A DNA stretch of 64,000 nucleotides from Bidens hawaiensis (GCA_021521415.1 JAIQDT010000061.1:1736001-1800000), one strand, 5' to 3'. Counted from the stretch's first letter, positions 11,381-23,630 are shown. Notes: generated by a model not told the origin, from the sequence alone. Numbers and translations are program-made.

Positions 11381-11698
11381 CGGTTGCTTATCATTTTCAT
11401 ATTGTCGAAGAAAACGATGTGCCATGATCATGAGGTTGTTTAAAATTTCAGAAACGTTCTAAAACTTCTTCCTTTTTTAATCATATATAAATTTGTTTAT
11501 ATAATTATGTTAAGCTCAAATACAAATAGATTTAGCGTGCTAAGCGTACAAATAACTATCATATTTATATTAACACTAAAGTAATTATTATTACTTTATT
11601 TTTTGTAGTGTAATTACTCTGGTTTAAAATTGTAGAGTAATAATAATTGATAGTGTGTGTATATGTTTTTGAATGGTTATACGTTTAGTAGGTTAATT
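11381..11698. other. Presumed IDD intron 2 sequence
   Basis: AT-rich sequence between the Tat derivative and the read-through stop after IDD exon 2. No exon is seen. Confidence 0.45.
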
Positions 11699-12344
11699 TC
11701 ATTTATACCGGATCTCATCCCTATATGTAAATATAATATTTATTAAAATAAAACTTAAGAGATATTGAGGTGAGGTGAACCTGGAAAAGATGGTACCGCA
11801 GTCACATTTGTATTCTTTGGTGCCACATATTTTGGAATGAGCCTTCCAATCACATTGTACAGCATATCTTTTGCCACATTTCTCACATTTCCATTTCTTT
11901 TCGCCATGTTTTCGGCTATAATGTTTCTTGATCCCGGTTAGATCACCCAGTGCACGAGCCGGATTGTGATGGACGCATGTTGGTTCAGGACATATGTACA
12001 CACGTTTTATTATCTTAGTACCGGTTCGTTGTCTAAGTTTCCATGGCAAGTTATGTCCCCTCCTATGCAGTTGTAGGTTTTGATCTCTTTGGAAACCCTT
12101 GTTGCAAATTTCGCACACGTATTTGTTCTTAGCCATTAGACTTGTTGGCGATAACGCAATGACTTGGGCATTCGGATCTGTTATTTGATCACAAATACAT
12201 AAATAATATTGTTGCATCTCAAGAAAAGATTTGGAACATGTCCCAAGAAAAATGGATCTAGGATAAGCATTAAAGAAGAAATTAAAATAATTTATACATG
12301 CACTGTGAAGTGTATACATCAACCACCCCACCCAACTCCCAAAC

Positions 12345-12470
12345 ACTATTTGATAGGAGCAGTACACATGTATGTGTAATTACTTCAAGCAGCAAAAAAC
12401 AAAAGTAACTATTTGATAGGAGCAGTACACATGTATGTGTAATTACTTCAAGCAGCAAAAAACAAAAGTA
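12345..12470. repeat. Two exact tandem 63-base copies in IDD intron 1
   Basis: ACTATTTGATAGGAGCAGTA starts at 12345 and again at 12408. By eye the two units are identical, pointing to a recent slippage or duplication event. Confidence 0.9.
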
Positions 12471-12567
12471 GAAGAGAAAAGATAAGGGGTAAAAGAACTC
12501 CAATTATTGCAATCCATAAACCAATAATTGAATCTCCCTTTTCTTATTTGACCCCTATCTAACATTT

Positions 12568-12709
12568 CTGTCATGGATTTTTTTTTTTTCAAGCTTTCCT
12601 CCTACTATTTACATTATACCGTCAATACCAAGAATCGAACCCTAAACCTTTCACCCAAAGGCCAAAGCCTTTACCATCCCACCAAAGTGGTGATGGCTGT
12701 CATGGATTT
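12568..12709 (-). mobile_element. tRNA-derived SINE in IDD intron 1
   Basis: A body of about 116 bases (12581-12696) is flanked by a perfect 13-base target duplication, CTGTCATGGATTT (12568-12580 and 12697-12709). On the minus strand it has an A-box-like TGGTGGGATGGTAAAGGC, a B-box GGTTCGATTCT some 35 bases later, and an A-rich tail. Pol III boxes, a poly(A) tail and a long target duplication together are diagnostic of a SINE. The host intron has the same orientation. Confidence 0.8.
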
Positions 12710-13279
12710 CTGATCTAATAGGTTTGGACAATTTCATGATATGTATTTTATAAGTCATGAAACAAAATTCTTTATTTGAATTTTGTGTACAAACTTATTA
12801 ATAAAATATTCATTTACTAGCTTTCTTAGTATATTCCACATGTTTTTTATTAACAAAAATCATTAGCTTATTTCCAACTCCTTGGCATTCAATGGTCATA
12901 GAGTAGATAAATCTAGCACAAAATCACAATCATATATTCAAAATATGATAGCATGATGATTAATAGATTGCTTATTATGTTTTTTAATGCTTGCTCTCTA
13001 GTCTGTGTGCGAGAGAGAGATTATAGTAACAGAAATGAATTGGGAAGAAAGCTAATTACCTGGAGTTCCTGGTAAGGATCTTTTCTTCTTCTTAGATGAA
13101 TCTTGAACAAGGTCTTGAGAAGTGGATCCAAAATCTGTAGAGTTGACTACTGGTGGCAGTCTTTGTTGACCTTCTTCAACAACAGCACCAGTATTAGTAT
13201 TACCTGAAGAGAAGCTTCCTCGTTCATCTGCTGAGACATTTGACATACTGAAATACAAACAAATATAGTTTGGAAACAA

Positions 13280-14286
13280 AAGATGTAAGCTTTATAAAGT
13301 CTTCTGTGTTGCAACAATATTTAAGTAATTTGTTTTCTTGTTGATTGGCAGAAGCTATGCCAATAGGGTTTATTCTTAATTCTGTGTTTTTGGTTTCATT
13401 GGGTGCTCATAGTGGACACAAAACATGGGATTTGCGGTTGTAACCACAAGACAAAACACCAGCAAAATCTACTTAGTTTGTGTAAGAGATAGGAGGGGGA
13501 GAAATAAGTTCTTGAAACAAGAAACTAGAGACAAAACATGGGTCTTCATGGTCATAGAAATTATAATATATTAGCATTTTTGGTTATTTATTTTTTCTTT
13601 TTCTAATATATTGTGGACTACCTAATCACATCATGTGTTATATTCCATGTTTTGTTAGGTATCAAGAGGTTATCTTGTATTTCAGTGGTATGAAATGAGT
13701 TCCTTATTTATGTTTTAGATTTCTTAGTTATATTGTTAAATAACTTGCGTTTAATAAATAAAATGATATATTTTGAATAACTCGTAGACCGAGTGCGATA
13801 TTTAACACACGGATCTAGTCCAGTTCTAAGAAAAATATGCCAATTTATGTAGGCTAGTATTATCTATAATCATGTTACTAGTTAACGCTACATCAACTAT
13901 GTACAATTCAATGTTTATAAGTAAAATTAAATAATGAAAAAAAAGTTCTAATATTCACAAATTTGTAAATGCAATAGTATAATCATTAGACGATCACTGT
14001 ATATATTATAAATTTAAAGCGACTATATTTTACTGTTTATCTATATTTCAATTCTCCAGGTCCGTAACATTCGGCATCTTTTCGAAAAACTTTAGAACAT
14101 ATGATTCACATTTCACAATAAAAAGCAAGACTCCGTTAATTCATAAGTGATCAAATACAAATAATAATAGTGGATGACGACACATTATAATGTGATGTAG
14201 TTTAGCATAAAACTATTTCCCACTTACATTTAGTTAAAACGTAATTTTGGAAAAAAAAATTGTTAGTGTAAAAGAATGTTATAAGT
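13280..14286. other. Upstream region of the IDD gene
   Basis: AT-rich sequence with a purine-rich stretch near 13480-13505 (minus-strand pyrimidine-rich leader type). It should contain the IDD promoter, but no specific element is obvious. No other gene is seen. Confidence 0.4.
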
Positions 14287-14788
14287 TGTTGGAACCCTAA
14301 TCGTTTGGAGGATCGAATGTGATGTAGGATTCGGGTGTTTGCTCTACTTAATGACTAATTTATGATTTACTAAGTAATTGTAAGTATTTATTCTTTCATG
14401 TGGGAATTGAGTGAGTAAAAATGAAAGATCCCCACCCTTTATACAGCCAGGGGTATCTTTGATACACAAAAGAATATTCCTAGAACTATTACGTGCTCAT
14501 TCTTACCTAGGAGCTTTCTCTTGGACCATTGTTCTCTTAGTAGCATGGCCTGATGCATGTGATGTCCCAATCCCTTCTTTTGGGCTGTAACTACCAACTT
14601 GTTTAGATTGATTAGACAAGTCCTTCATCCTTCTAGAACCTTTTATTTCACTTAGTTACTTTGGGGGGTTTTTTAGTTACTCTCTTACGGGCTTACTTCC
14701 TTTAGCCACACTTAATTTAGGCTAGCGTTTGTTGTTGGGACTACTTCTCTTATCATTCTAAGAGCCCATTTCAATGGTAATCTCTTCA
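14287..14788 (-). repeat. Tat-type LTR (relic)
   Basis: TGTTGGAACC...TCTCTTCA, 502 bases, followed by a decayed polypurine tract (plus strand AGTCTCTCCAGTCCATT). The layout equals the 3' LTR of the large Tat element at 48340-48734, which starts TGTTGGAATC and ends GGCTCTTCA. Orientation is minus because the purine tract lies to its right. Confidence 0.6.
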
Positions 14789-15733
14789 AGTCTCTCCAGT
14801 CCATTGTGCTCGCTATTTATGACGAGTATAATGGGCTCATATTAGTTCTTCGCTTCACTTTTGATTCAGCCCCACGACGCTTCCTTTATTCTCTTGGCGT
14901 ATCCGTTTATGTTGTTTTCTCTATCGGCCCAATTTTCATGTAATATTAATCAGCCCCACAGTTCTTTATGTAACTTCTGAAGACATTTGGCCTATAACCA
15001 GGCCCACTCCCAAACCGGCGGCAGTTTTGGAAATGGCTCTCACGCGTCCCCCAAGATGTAATAATACCTTTAGAATCGCTTGTCTTTCTCTTAACAGCTT
15101 GCTCCCTTCTTCCCTTATACTTTCAACTTTGCGTTTCTCTCACCATATCTCCTTTTTATTTGGTTGGTTGGATGTTTGGTTAGAGTAACTAGTCGAGTAT
15201 CTTGATTTCTCTTGGGCTTACTTGATTTGACCCATCATGGGACGGAGACCCATTTTCATAGCAAGCTCTACAAGTGCCCCTAGGCCTTATTCTTTATGAT
15301 AAGGACAAATAACTAATTTTGTCACGACCCATCTTTCTCATCACATTCTGGATAGGTCCATCCTCTTTTTCTTTTAGGCCCATTCATTGAGCCAGTTTTG
15401 GACGAGATCCTCTTTTGATACTTGGCTGAGGTAGATGATATTTGATTCCCATGATCCTGAACCAATTCTCTTGATAGTTTAAATCTACCATGATAGAAAT
15501 ACGAGGCCCCTCTTCTGTATAATAAAGAATGAGTAAGCCCTAACCCTAATAGGTTGGCTCCATTTTGACTTATTAAGTTTAGCTCGGCAAGGTTGATGTT
15601 ACACCCCAACGAATTCAAATACGGAAAAACTAAGATGTCACAGTTAAGATGGCCAAGTCATGGAAAGAGATAAAGACCAAGCATATCTAAACTCAACCCA
15701 TACAATAGGCCCAGTCATGGGGCTACCTTTTCA
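14789..15733 (-). mobile_element. Tat-type interior relic and a second LTR end
   Basis: 14789-15300 resembles the noncoding region between antisense ORF and LTR in the element at 48.7-49.1 kb (GCTATTTATGACGAG against TTATTTATGACAAGG). A second LTR-type end, TACCTTTTCA followed by AGTCCCCACA, occurs at 15733. No coding sequence survives. Boundaries are uncertain. Confidence 0.4.
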
Positions 15734-15759
15734 AGTCCCCACACCCCCCACCCCCGTCC

Positions 15760-17664
15760 TGTCACACCCTAACCTAAGGCGGAAATGCTGGGGCGTGATC
15801 CGATTGCTCACAGCTCGAAAATACTATCATAAGTATAAATGACAATATCTAATTAATTATTTTATTTCAATTATACACACACAATATCCAAATACAACAA
15901 CCAATTCAAATAAACAAATATAACATGTTAAATTCATGTATGTCTTCATTATAATCCTAAGGTCTTTCTAAGTGTCCATCCTTCAACTCAGGCAACCTGC
16001 ATATGCGTAGAAAATGGAGTTTTGTCAACAAACATGTTGAGTGAGTTTACCACCAAGTTTTGACACCAAAATAATGTTAATATGATAAATAAGCAAAACG
16101 TAATAAATGCGGTAATGAAATCAAACCATAAACAAATAGATTGTCGATTAAACCATTGCCAAGCGAATTGGACGCCGGTAAATCAACTATGAGCAAATAA
16201 ATAGAATAAGACCGTTGCCAAAGGAATCGGGCGGTGGTCAATAGAATGAGAACCCTCTCCAAGGGGATATGTCAAACGATTGCATGCAAAGACAAATAAG
16301 CACATAAGTAGATTTGATTAATCACACACAATTACACGTTTGCTATTTTTGATATGTATGTATATATAGATATGTATGTATAGTATGATATACTCATATG
16401 TCCCCAAAAAGTTTGTAAAAATCGATTAAAATAGGGGAATGATAAAACTCACTTTAGATTAAAGGCAAGTGAATTTGATTACGAATAAATGAGTAAGGTT
16501 TAAGCGAGTCGTCCAATACGTCAAACGAGCTAACTGATCAGAACCTAAAACTTTATGATATGAAACTATAAATAAAAACGAACTTAATGCCGCTGGAATC
16601 AATCCAAACGGATGAGTAGAACTCTAGTTATGTTGAATTAAACGTTTAAGCGAGCTGGTACCGACCAGAATCCGAACAGCGAGTCGGAAGTCGGGTTTTG
16701 GCCAGTAGCCTTAAAATTTCGTTACAAGAATAAAAGTCTTCTGGACCGAACATTGAATCCGACCAGAAGCATGAGAAAACGCAAAGTCAAACTTGTTGAC
16801 TGTTTTAACCTTAATCAGGTTTTAAAGTAATTGACTAGTCAACACCCTTCAACCACCGAAATTGATTGAAGGTTATTGACTAGGGAATATGTATGAATGA
16901 TTTTACAGGTTACAACTTACTCGGAAACTGAAAGGATTGATGAGAAACGGAAGTCAAAGGTCCTAAAGTAAGCAAAGTCAACGATCAAGCCTTGTATCTT
17001 TAACGAATATGCAAAAACCGAAGGGTTTACGAGATGGCAGAGGCTAGTGATTACTGTAGGAGGTGGATTAGGGTTAGATTAAAGTTTACAGCAGATAGTT
17101 ATGACTTGTTTATATAGGAATAGCTAAACCGAACTAATTATAGGCTTTTTGGCCCGTTTAAGCAAGTAAATCATACTTTTATGAATAAATCACTAAATAT
17201 AATCAAAAGATTTGATCTTGGATGATAATAAACGAGATTATACTTATGTTTTGGTTATATGATTGTTTATTGGTCCTTAATTCTCTCTAATATGCCTAAA
17301 ATAATCGATTTTGGGCCAAAAACGAACTAGTAAACGTGTTTAATCAAAACGATCTACACATTATGGCCATAGCGCCGCGCGGCGGCCACCACCCTTGGTG
17401 GTCGCGCAGCGCCCCGGCCCACAATGGGTTTGGAGTTTGGTTTTTAACAAGTTTAGTCCCTAAAGTTTAGTATTTGGTCATTTGTTGAACTTTTATGCAA
17501 TAATTAAGGAATAAGCATTGTATAAAACATGAAGGGCCTATAGTGAACATTAGAAACATAAAAATTCCTAATTATTTGATTTTTGATTAATTATAATGAT
17601 ATAAAATATTCTCGGTTCAGGTTATGAGTAAACGAATACGGTTTAGAAAATCCGAAATGTTACA
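15760..17664 (-). mobile_element. Solo LTR, Ty3/Gypsy (TGTCACACCC...ATGTTACA)
   Basis: 1,905 bases bounded by TGTCACACCC and GAAATGTTACA, with flanks CGTCC (15755-15759) and CATCC (17665-17669), a target duplication with one transition. A minus-strand TATA box (TATATAAA, 17109-17116) supports the orientation. A GC-rich GCGCCGCGCGG stretch lies near 17371. Joining the flanks restores the Tat polypurine region (GTCCATTATGC...TTATTTATG), so it landed inside an older Tat relic and later lost its interior by LTR-LTR recombination. Confidence 0.7.
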
Positions 17665-18345
17665 CATCCATTATGCTAATTATTTATGATTGGGATAAGG
17701 GACTTTAAACCCAAGTTTCCCGAACATAACCAAGACAAGGTTAATATTTCCTTCCCTGGAAACTATGCTTGATTTACGTAATCTATTTCTTCTTGTTGAG
17801 TAACCCTGCAAAATTTGTTAGTAAACAATTAACAGTCTATAATAATGATCATGCTACTCTTGCGTTATTAGTATTTGACATAAAAACGAAGACATTAACA
17901 ATTTCCAATGTGATAACACATGTTGAAAATGTATCAAACCACTGACGTTAATCATGATTATCTGACTTCTTTCTATATGTTTCCCTGCCAGATCTTGTCG
18001 ATTAATATGAGCGAATCATGTTAAAAACAACAGTGCATAATATGTTTTGACTCGAGGTGCATTTAAGCACATGTTGGGCTATAAGGTTCACCTCGTGCTT
18101 GTGGGTGTATTAGGATGTTTTCAATTTGTATGCGGACGTATTATGATGTTCTTATTTTGTATATGGATTCAAGCCTCTCAGGCGGGCCTTCCTTTTACTC
18201 ATTATAAAGGAGAATTGATTTCATTTTTCCATTATGGGGAATTATAAGTATTTGAGCCTCTTAAAGAGGGTTTTATCCCATTTGGGGGAATTATAAATAT
18301 TGTGCTTTTAAAGAGGGCTTTATCCCATCTAGGGAGGGGGGGGGG
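17665..18345. other. Old Tat-like interior and unknown repeat, no gene
   Basis: The first part continues the Tat noncoding region. 18180-18345 has short repeats (GGGAATTATAAGTATTTGAG against GGGAATTATAAATATTGTGC) and ends in a run of about eleven G. No reading frame with a recognisable domain. Confidence 0.4.
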
Positions 18346-20133
18346 TATAAGACCCCGAATCCCGGGAATCCTACAGTTGGTGATCATACATGAAACTTAC
18401 AAAATTCTTAAACTCAAAACAATTCATTTCATTTCAAAAACCAGTTCAGAGTATAAATCAGCGGAAAAATCATAATTATTAAAACAAGTTCTCAAAACCC
18501 GGGAATTATGCCCAAAACCAAATTTCAATGTATTAAGTATTAATTGAAAAGAACAATGTTCATTAAGAAAACTTTCCGACTAGATATGCCTTCAACCGTC
18601 CCAGTAGCCTCGAGCACGTCCAAGCGGTAAGCATCCTCCTCCTAACCTGAAACTCATACTAACATACACACATAGTCAGCTTGAGCTGAGTGAGTTTAAG
18701 TTTTAATAATTGACATTTATAATAATCATTCCAAGAGTTTTAAAATAAAACGGGATACGAACAGTTAGGCCATCATCAACAATAAGTAGTCATACTTATA
18801 TATATGTACATCTATATAATTATATCCCTATAAATATCATCCAAGTAATAACATCAGGGTCGAGCACACGTACAACCCAAACACGTAACATCTCATCCAA
18901 CGTATGCAAACACAAAGTAGGCATACGTAAACATCTTTAGTCGATAATGACTAATTAACATCGTCAATTATTGGCCATACAATAATACATGTATAAACAT
19001 ACATCCAAACATACAATAATATAATCCCAAGGCCTACTCTATACAAGTAAGCCCATGTAAAATAATTTAAACTGTTCATCAAGTAAAATCGCTTAAGTGT
19101 GTATGCTAGCCCAAAACTTGAAAAGAGTAAAAAGGGGCATCATGAACTCACCTGACCCAAGGCATGAAATCACCACGAGATAGAGAACCCCTAAGTATCC
19201 CCACAACTCAAACGCCTGTCGGTTTACATACAATAATTACTAACGACACCGAATGGACTCGTTTATCCTACGAGGCGTTCTAACATGATTCAAGTTACCT
19301 AAAGCCTCGACCTCACCACGTTCGATTAAAACAGCCCCCTGGGCCTTATATTTACCGAAGGACCCATAGTTACTCCCGAGAACAAAGAATTCCCAATTTA
19401 CCCCCGGAAGCACTAGGTGACACTAACATGCGCGTTTAAGAGTTGTTCAGGCAATTAACATCCAACTCAGCCCCGTGTGGTCCCAATATGATAAATTCAC
19501 AGCCAACAAGTCCACACGACGCTACACGAGTCGAACGGGTCGGTAACTTGCAAGCACAACGCACCAACTATTTAATAAACGCGAATACGCGTTGTACCGA
19601 CCCGTTTGAGGAACCGACAACCAATTCAGCCCCATTACCTTTAAAAATCAGTTTCTTACAGCCTAAAACTCATACCGAGGCTAGAACATTCGAATTGGTT
19701 GTTAGTTCCCTCAAACAGCGCGCTAGACATCACAATTCACAAACTAGTCAACCGAATACCAACTTTCAAGCTACAACTAGTTGACCAATCAAACGAACAC
19801 CAACGGGCATAATTTTAAAGTATGTTATACTAGACATACCTAAGAAGATGTTGGTGCAAAAAACCTCCACCAAAACAGTCCCGAAATTGCTCGATTGGAC
19901 AGCCACCCGGTTAGCCTAGAACAAGCCGTTTATCGATCAATACGCGAGATATAATGACCAATTAAGGTGTAAAAGACTTGGGGGAACATGGAACTAACCT
20001 TCAATTGAAGTTTTAGTCCTTGAGAGCGGCTGGAAAAAAGAAAAACGAATCTCTTGTGGCCGCTATGGGTGCCGATCGGCTGTTAGGGGGGGGGGGCTAG
20101 GGTTACTTTTATGTTATAATATGAAATGTTACA
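18346..20133 (-). repeat. 3' LTR of Tekay element A
   Basis: 1,788 bases, from TATAAGACC (a TGTAAGACC start with one transition) to GAAATGTTACA. A run of twelve G lies near 20085-20096. It contains the stem-loop box ACTCACTCAGC...GCTGACT (minus strand) at 18673-18695. Confidence 0.75.
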
Positions 20134-20143
20134 TTCCAGCCCC
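20134..20143 (-). other. Polypurine tract of Tekay element A
   Basis: Minus strand AAGGGGCTGGAA directly precedes the LTR start TGTAACATTTC. Confidence 0.6.
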
Positions 20144-20371
20144 TTAATTATAAAGAAGTAACATCTTGATTGAAAAGTTACATAATTTAACGTACCGGGC
20201 AGATGAGAAGGTCATCGAGGAATGCCGGATTACTCCCGAGAATTGTACATACTTTAGAAGATTTAAATCGTTAAACCGAAAGTGACGTGTGTTACAAGTC
20301 CACCCCCTTACAATGGGATTCTTCCCCGAATCCCGATGCGATAAGAACAGCTGCTGGTAGAGTTTCATCAT

Positions 20372-20656
20372 CTAGTCTTCGGACTCCCAAGTGGCCTCGG
20401 AGCCCTTACGGTGCCTCCACTGCACCTTCACCTGCCTAACCGCCTTATTCCTCAAACGCCTTTCCTGACGGTCAAGTATAGCGATAGGATCTTCAACGTA
20501 GTTTAACTTACTATCAAGCATAATATCACCAAGAGGCACATGGGGCTCCTCATATGCTAAACATTTCCTCAAATGAGACACGTGGGAAGTAGGATGAATC
20601 CCCGCGAGCTCATCGGGCAATTCCAGTCTATACGCTACCTCACCAACACGGGACAA
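20372..20656 (-). pseudogene. Integrase C-terminus with chromodomain-like tail (Tekay A)
   Basis: [19 protein letters not shown] and HVSHLRKCL are the conserved integrase C-terminal motifs of chromoviruses. PIAILDRQERRLRNK through HRKGSEATWESED matches the chromodomain-like tail that directs insertion to heterochromatin. A missing base near 20655 throws it out of frame with the upstream integrase. Confidence 0.75.
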
Positions 20657-21714
20657 ATACGGAACGGACCAATGAACCTCGGACTAAGCTTCCCTCTCTT
20701 ATGAAAACAAATGATGCCCTTCCAAGGAGAAACTTTTAGCATAACTCGATCACCAGTCTCGAACACAATAGGTCTCCGCCTTTTGTCCGCATAGGACTTT
20801 TGACGATCCTGAGCGGCCTTCATAAAAGCCTTAATCTTATCGAGCTTCTCAGTCGTAGCCTCAACCACCTCCAAACTACCCAACTGTTTCTGACCAATGG
20901 AGCCCCAACAGACCGGAGTCCTACACCTACGCCCATACAACATCTCAAACGGCGGCATCCCAATAGTGGCATAGTAACTGTTATTATAAGAAAATTCGAC
21001 CAACGGTAAATGACGATCCCAACTATAACTAAAATCGATAACACAAGCCCGCAACATATCCTCGAGAGTCTGTATGGTCCTCTCGGATTGACCATCCGTA
21101 TGCGGGTGATAAACGGTACTAATGAGGAGTTTGGTACCCATCTACTCATGAAACTTCTTCCAAAACCTGGAGGTAAAACGCGTATCCCTATCCGAAACAA
21201 TAGATACTGGCATCTCGTGCCTAGAAACGATCTCACGAATGAACACATCGGCCAGCTGCTCATAATTAAAAGTTTCTCGAATCGGCAAGAAACGAGCGCA
21301 CTTAGTCAATCTATCAACTATTACCCAAATGGTGTCATAATTACCCCTAGGAGTATGTGGCAGTTTAGTCACTAAATCCATTGTAAGATGCTCCCACTTC
21401 CACTCAGGTATTTTTAAGGGTTGAAGTTTCCCGAAAGGCTTCTGGTGCTCGGCCTTAACTTGCAGACACGTCAAACACTTACTCACGTACTGAGCCACCT
21501 CATACTTCATCGCAGGCCACCAATAATTCTTCTTCAGGTCTTGGTGCATCTTAGTCGCGCCCGGATGAATGGAATAGCGCGACTTGTGTGCTTCATCCAG
21601 TATCTTACCCCTGAATCCCCCATACCTGGTAACCCATAAACGACCGTTCCTGTACTTCAACCCGTCACCGACGTCTTCCAAAAATTTTTCCTGACCCCAA
21701 ATGCGTTCTGACAT
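20656..21714 (-). pseudogene. Integrase core (Tekay A)
   Basis: HHCC zinc motif (HPGATKMHQDLK, then CLTCLQ). Core catalytic positions are in TMDLVTKLP (Asp), IVSDRDTRF (Asp) and [10 protein letters not shown] (Glu), all retained. A TAG stop at about 21142 splits the core between the second Asp and the Glu. The GPF/Y motif RFIGPF precedes the frameshift near 20655. Integrase would insert the cDNA; this copy is inactive because of the stop. Confidence 0.8.
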
Positions 21715-21785
21715 AATTCATTCACCTGCAAAGCTTCATTCTGAACATTGGCTATCTGTTTCAAAATGCCGGGCTTGAGAATAAG

Positions 21786-22133
21786 CTAGTAAGATTTCAC
21801 GCGAATAGGTTTCGGTCTCTCCTTCCGGCTCAACGCATCGGCTACCACGTTAGCCTTACCGGGATGGTACATAAAATCATAATCCTTAATCAATTCCAGC
21901 CACCGCCGCTGGTGCATATTCAGTTCCTTTTGCTCGAATAAATACTTTAAGCTCTTATGATCGGTATAGATAACACAAGGGACACCGTACAAATAATGTC
22001 TCCACAACTTAAGCGCAAACACAACCGCCGCCAGCTCCAAATCGTGAGTAGGATAATGCGCCTCATAAGGCTTTAACTGCCGTGAGGCATAAGCTATGAC
22101 TCGGCCTCACTGCATCAGAACACACCCAAGCCC
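21786..22133 (-). pseudogene. RNase H (Tekay A)
   Basis: [28 protein letters not shown] and [15 protein letters not shown] are typical Ty3/Gypsy RNase H and connection motifs. Upstream, [32 protein letters not shown] shows two stops near 22138 and 22105. The domain removes the RNA strand during reverse transcription. Confidence 0.75.
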
Positions 22134-23011
22134 CTAATAAGAGGCATCAGAATAAACAACCAGATCGTTAGTGCCATCGGGTAAATCTAAAATCGGAGCA
22201 TGCGTCAACCTGTTTCTTAATTCGAGAAAAGCCTCCTCCTGCTCAGAACCCCACACTAACTTAACGCTCTTCTTAGTCAACTTGGTCAACGACGAAGCGA
22301 TTTTTGAAAAGTCGGGAATAAAGCGGCGGTAATACCCCGCCAATCCCAGAAAGCTACGAATTTCGGACAGAGACTTAGGAGATTCCCATTCGTTTATGGC
22401 TTCCACCTTTGCAGAGTCAACCAAAATACCGCTCGGGTTAATAACATGCCCCAAGAACTGAACCTCGCGTAACCAAAAAGAACACTTCGAAAATTTCGCG
22501 TACAACTTGTTCTTTCGCGGAGCTTTCAAAACTTCCGTGAGATGACCGGCATGATCGGATTCACATTTGGAATACACAAGAATGTTTTCGATGAACATAA
22601 TAACAGAACGATCGAGCATCGGCCTACACACCCGTTCATAAGATCCATGAACGCAGCCGGTGCGTTGGTCAAACTGAAAGACATCACGAGAAATTCATAA
22701 TGTCCATAACGATTGTGGAAGGCAGTCTTAGGGATATCCTCCTCTCGAATTTTCAACTGATGATACCCGGACCTAAGATCGATCTTCGAAAACCAAATAG
22801 CTCCTTGGAGCTGATCAAATAAGTCGTCGATCCTTGGTAGAGGGTACCGATTTTTCACAGTGAGTTTATTCAATTCACGATAGTCGATGCACATCCGCAT
22901 GCTACCGTCCTTCTTCTTGACGAACAGGACCGAGGCACCCCAAGGTGAGATGCTCGGTCGAATGAAGCCCTTGTCGAGCAAGTCTTCCAATAGAGCCATA
23001 AGTTCTTTCAT
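22134..23011 (-). pseudogene. Reverse transcriptase (Tekay A), catalytic site altered
   Basis: Motifs in order: [47 protein letters not shown]. The normally [F/Y]xDD motif reads [10 protein letters not shown], so both catalytic aspartates are lost. FLGHVI and [16 protein letters not shown] mark the thumb region. A frameshift near 22600 separates the palm halves, and a TGA at 23039 separates this domain from the protease. It cannot polymerise. Confidence 0.8.
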
Positions 23012-23038
23012 TTCATTCGGTGCTAGACGGTAAGGAGC

Positions 23039-23630
23039 TCAAGCAACGGGTTTTGCACCCGGCATAAGGTCTATATGGAATTCGACCTCGCGATCTGGCG
23101 GCACATCTGACAAATCATCTGGAAACACACCCGGGAAATCCCGAACAATAGGAACACCACCGACGGTAGCCACCTCGGTTTTCACGTTTATAGCATACGC
23201 CAGATACGCCCCGCACCCCCGCTGCATCAGTTTTCCCGCCTTAAGCATGGATATGATATGTGGCGTTGCACCATTCCGATCACTGAAGACCATAATTTGG
23301 GTCCCATCCGGGGCTCTTAGACGTACAAGTTTCTGACCACAAATGATCTGAGAATCAACACTTGCGAGCCAGTCCAACCCAAGTGCTACATCAAAACAAC
23401 CAAGCGGCATCAAATACAGCTGCACCAGAAATCTATATCCCGACAACTCGATGGAACAACCCTGAATAGCCCTAGACACGGAAAGGGATTTCCCTACGGC
23501 AAACTCAACCTCAAACACATCTACTACACGCTCCGGTAATTTATTCAACGTGGAATAGAAAGCGGTAGACACAAAACTTCTACTGGCACCCGAATCAAAT
23601 AAGACCGAAGCCTGTAATTCATCAAGTAAA
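23039..23630 (-). pseudogene. Retropepsin-type protease (Tekay A)
   Basis: The catalytic VLFDSGASRSFVS lies at about 23620-23575, just before STAFYSTLNKLP. DVALGLDWLASVDSQI is the second conserved region. Continues as FPGVFPDDLSDVPP into the RT linker and ends at a TGA. It would process Gag-Pol. No Gag zinc knuckle is found upstream, so Gag was deleted. Confidence 0.75.

Larger units (their letters stand above)
11781..13246 (-). pseudogene. IDD: INDETERMINATE DOMAIN (IDD) C2H2 zinc-finger gene, 5' part only
   Basis: Exon 1 is 13246-13060 and exon 2 is 12177-11781, joined as GGAACTCCA G|AT CCG to restore the conserved GTPDPNAQVIALSPTSLMA. Start chosen at MSNVSADE; an in-frame ATG lies upstream at 13279. 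A basic KKKKRS signal precedes the ID domain. Finger 1 begins CEICNKGFQRDQNLQLHRRG, finger 2 includes CPEPTCVHH, finger 3 is CEKCGKRYAVQCDWKAH. Finger 4 is cut after CDCGTIFSR by a GT donor (11780), where IDD genes normally splice to a long last exon. That exon is not found, although an 11.7-kb intron reaching outside the window is possible. IDD proteins are nuclear transcription factors, several acting with DELLA/GRAS proteins. The two exons themselves look undamaged. Confidence 0.75.

Noticed and set aside
12282..12503. Open frame with a duplicated peptide
   Set aside because: It is the exact 63-base tandem repeat within IDD intron 1, not a protein.
15322..15618. 98-residue minus-strand frame
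   Set aside because: Lies in Tat noncoding relic; no domain and no homologous frame in the better element at 48.7 kb.
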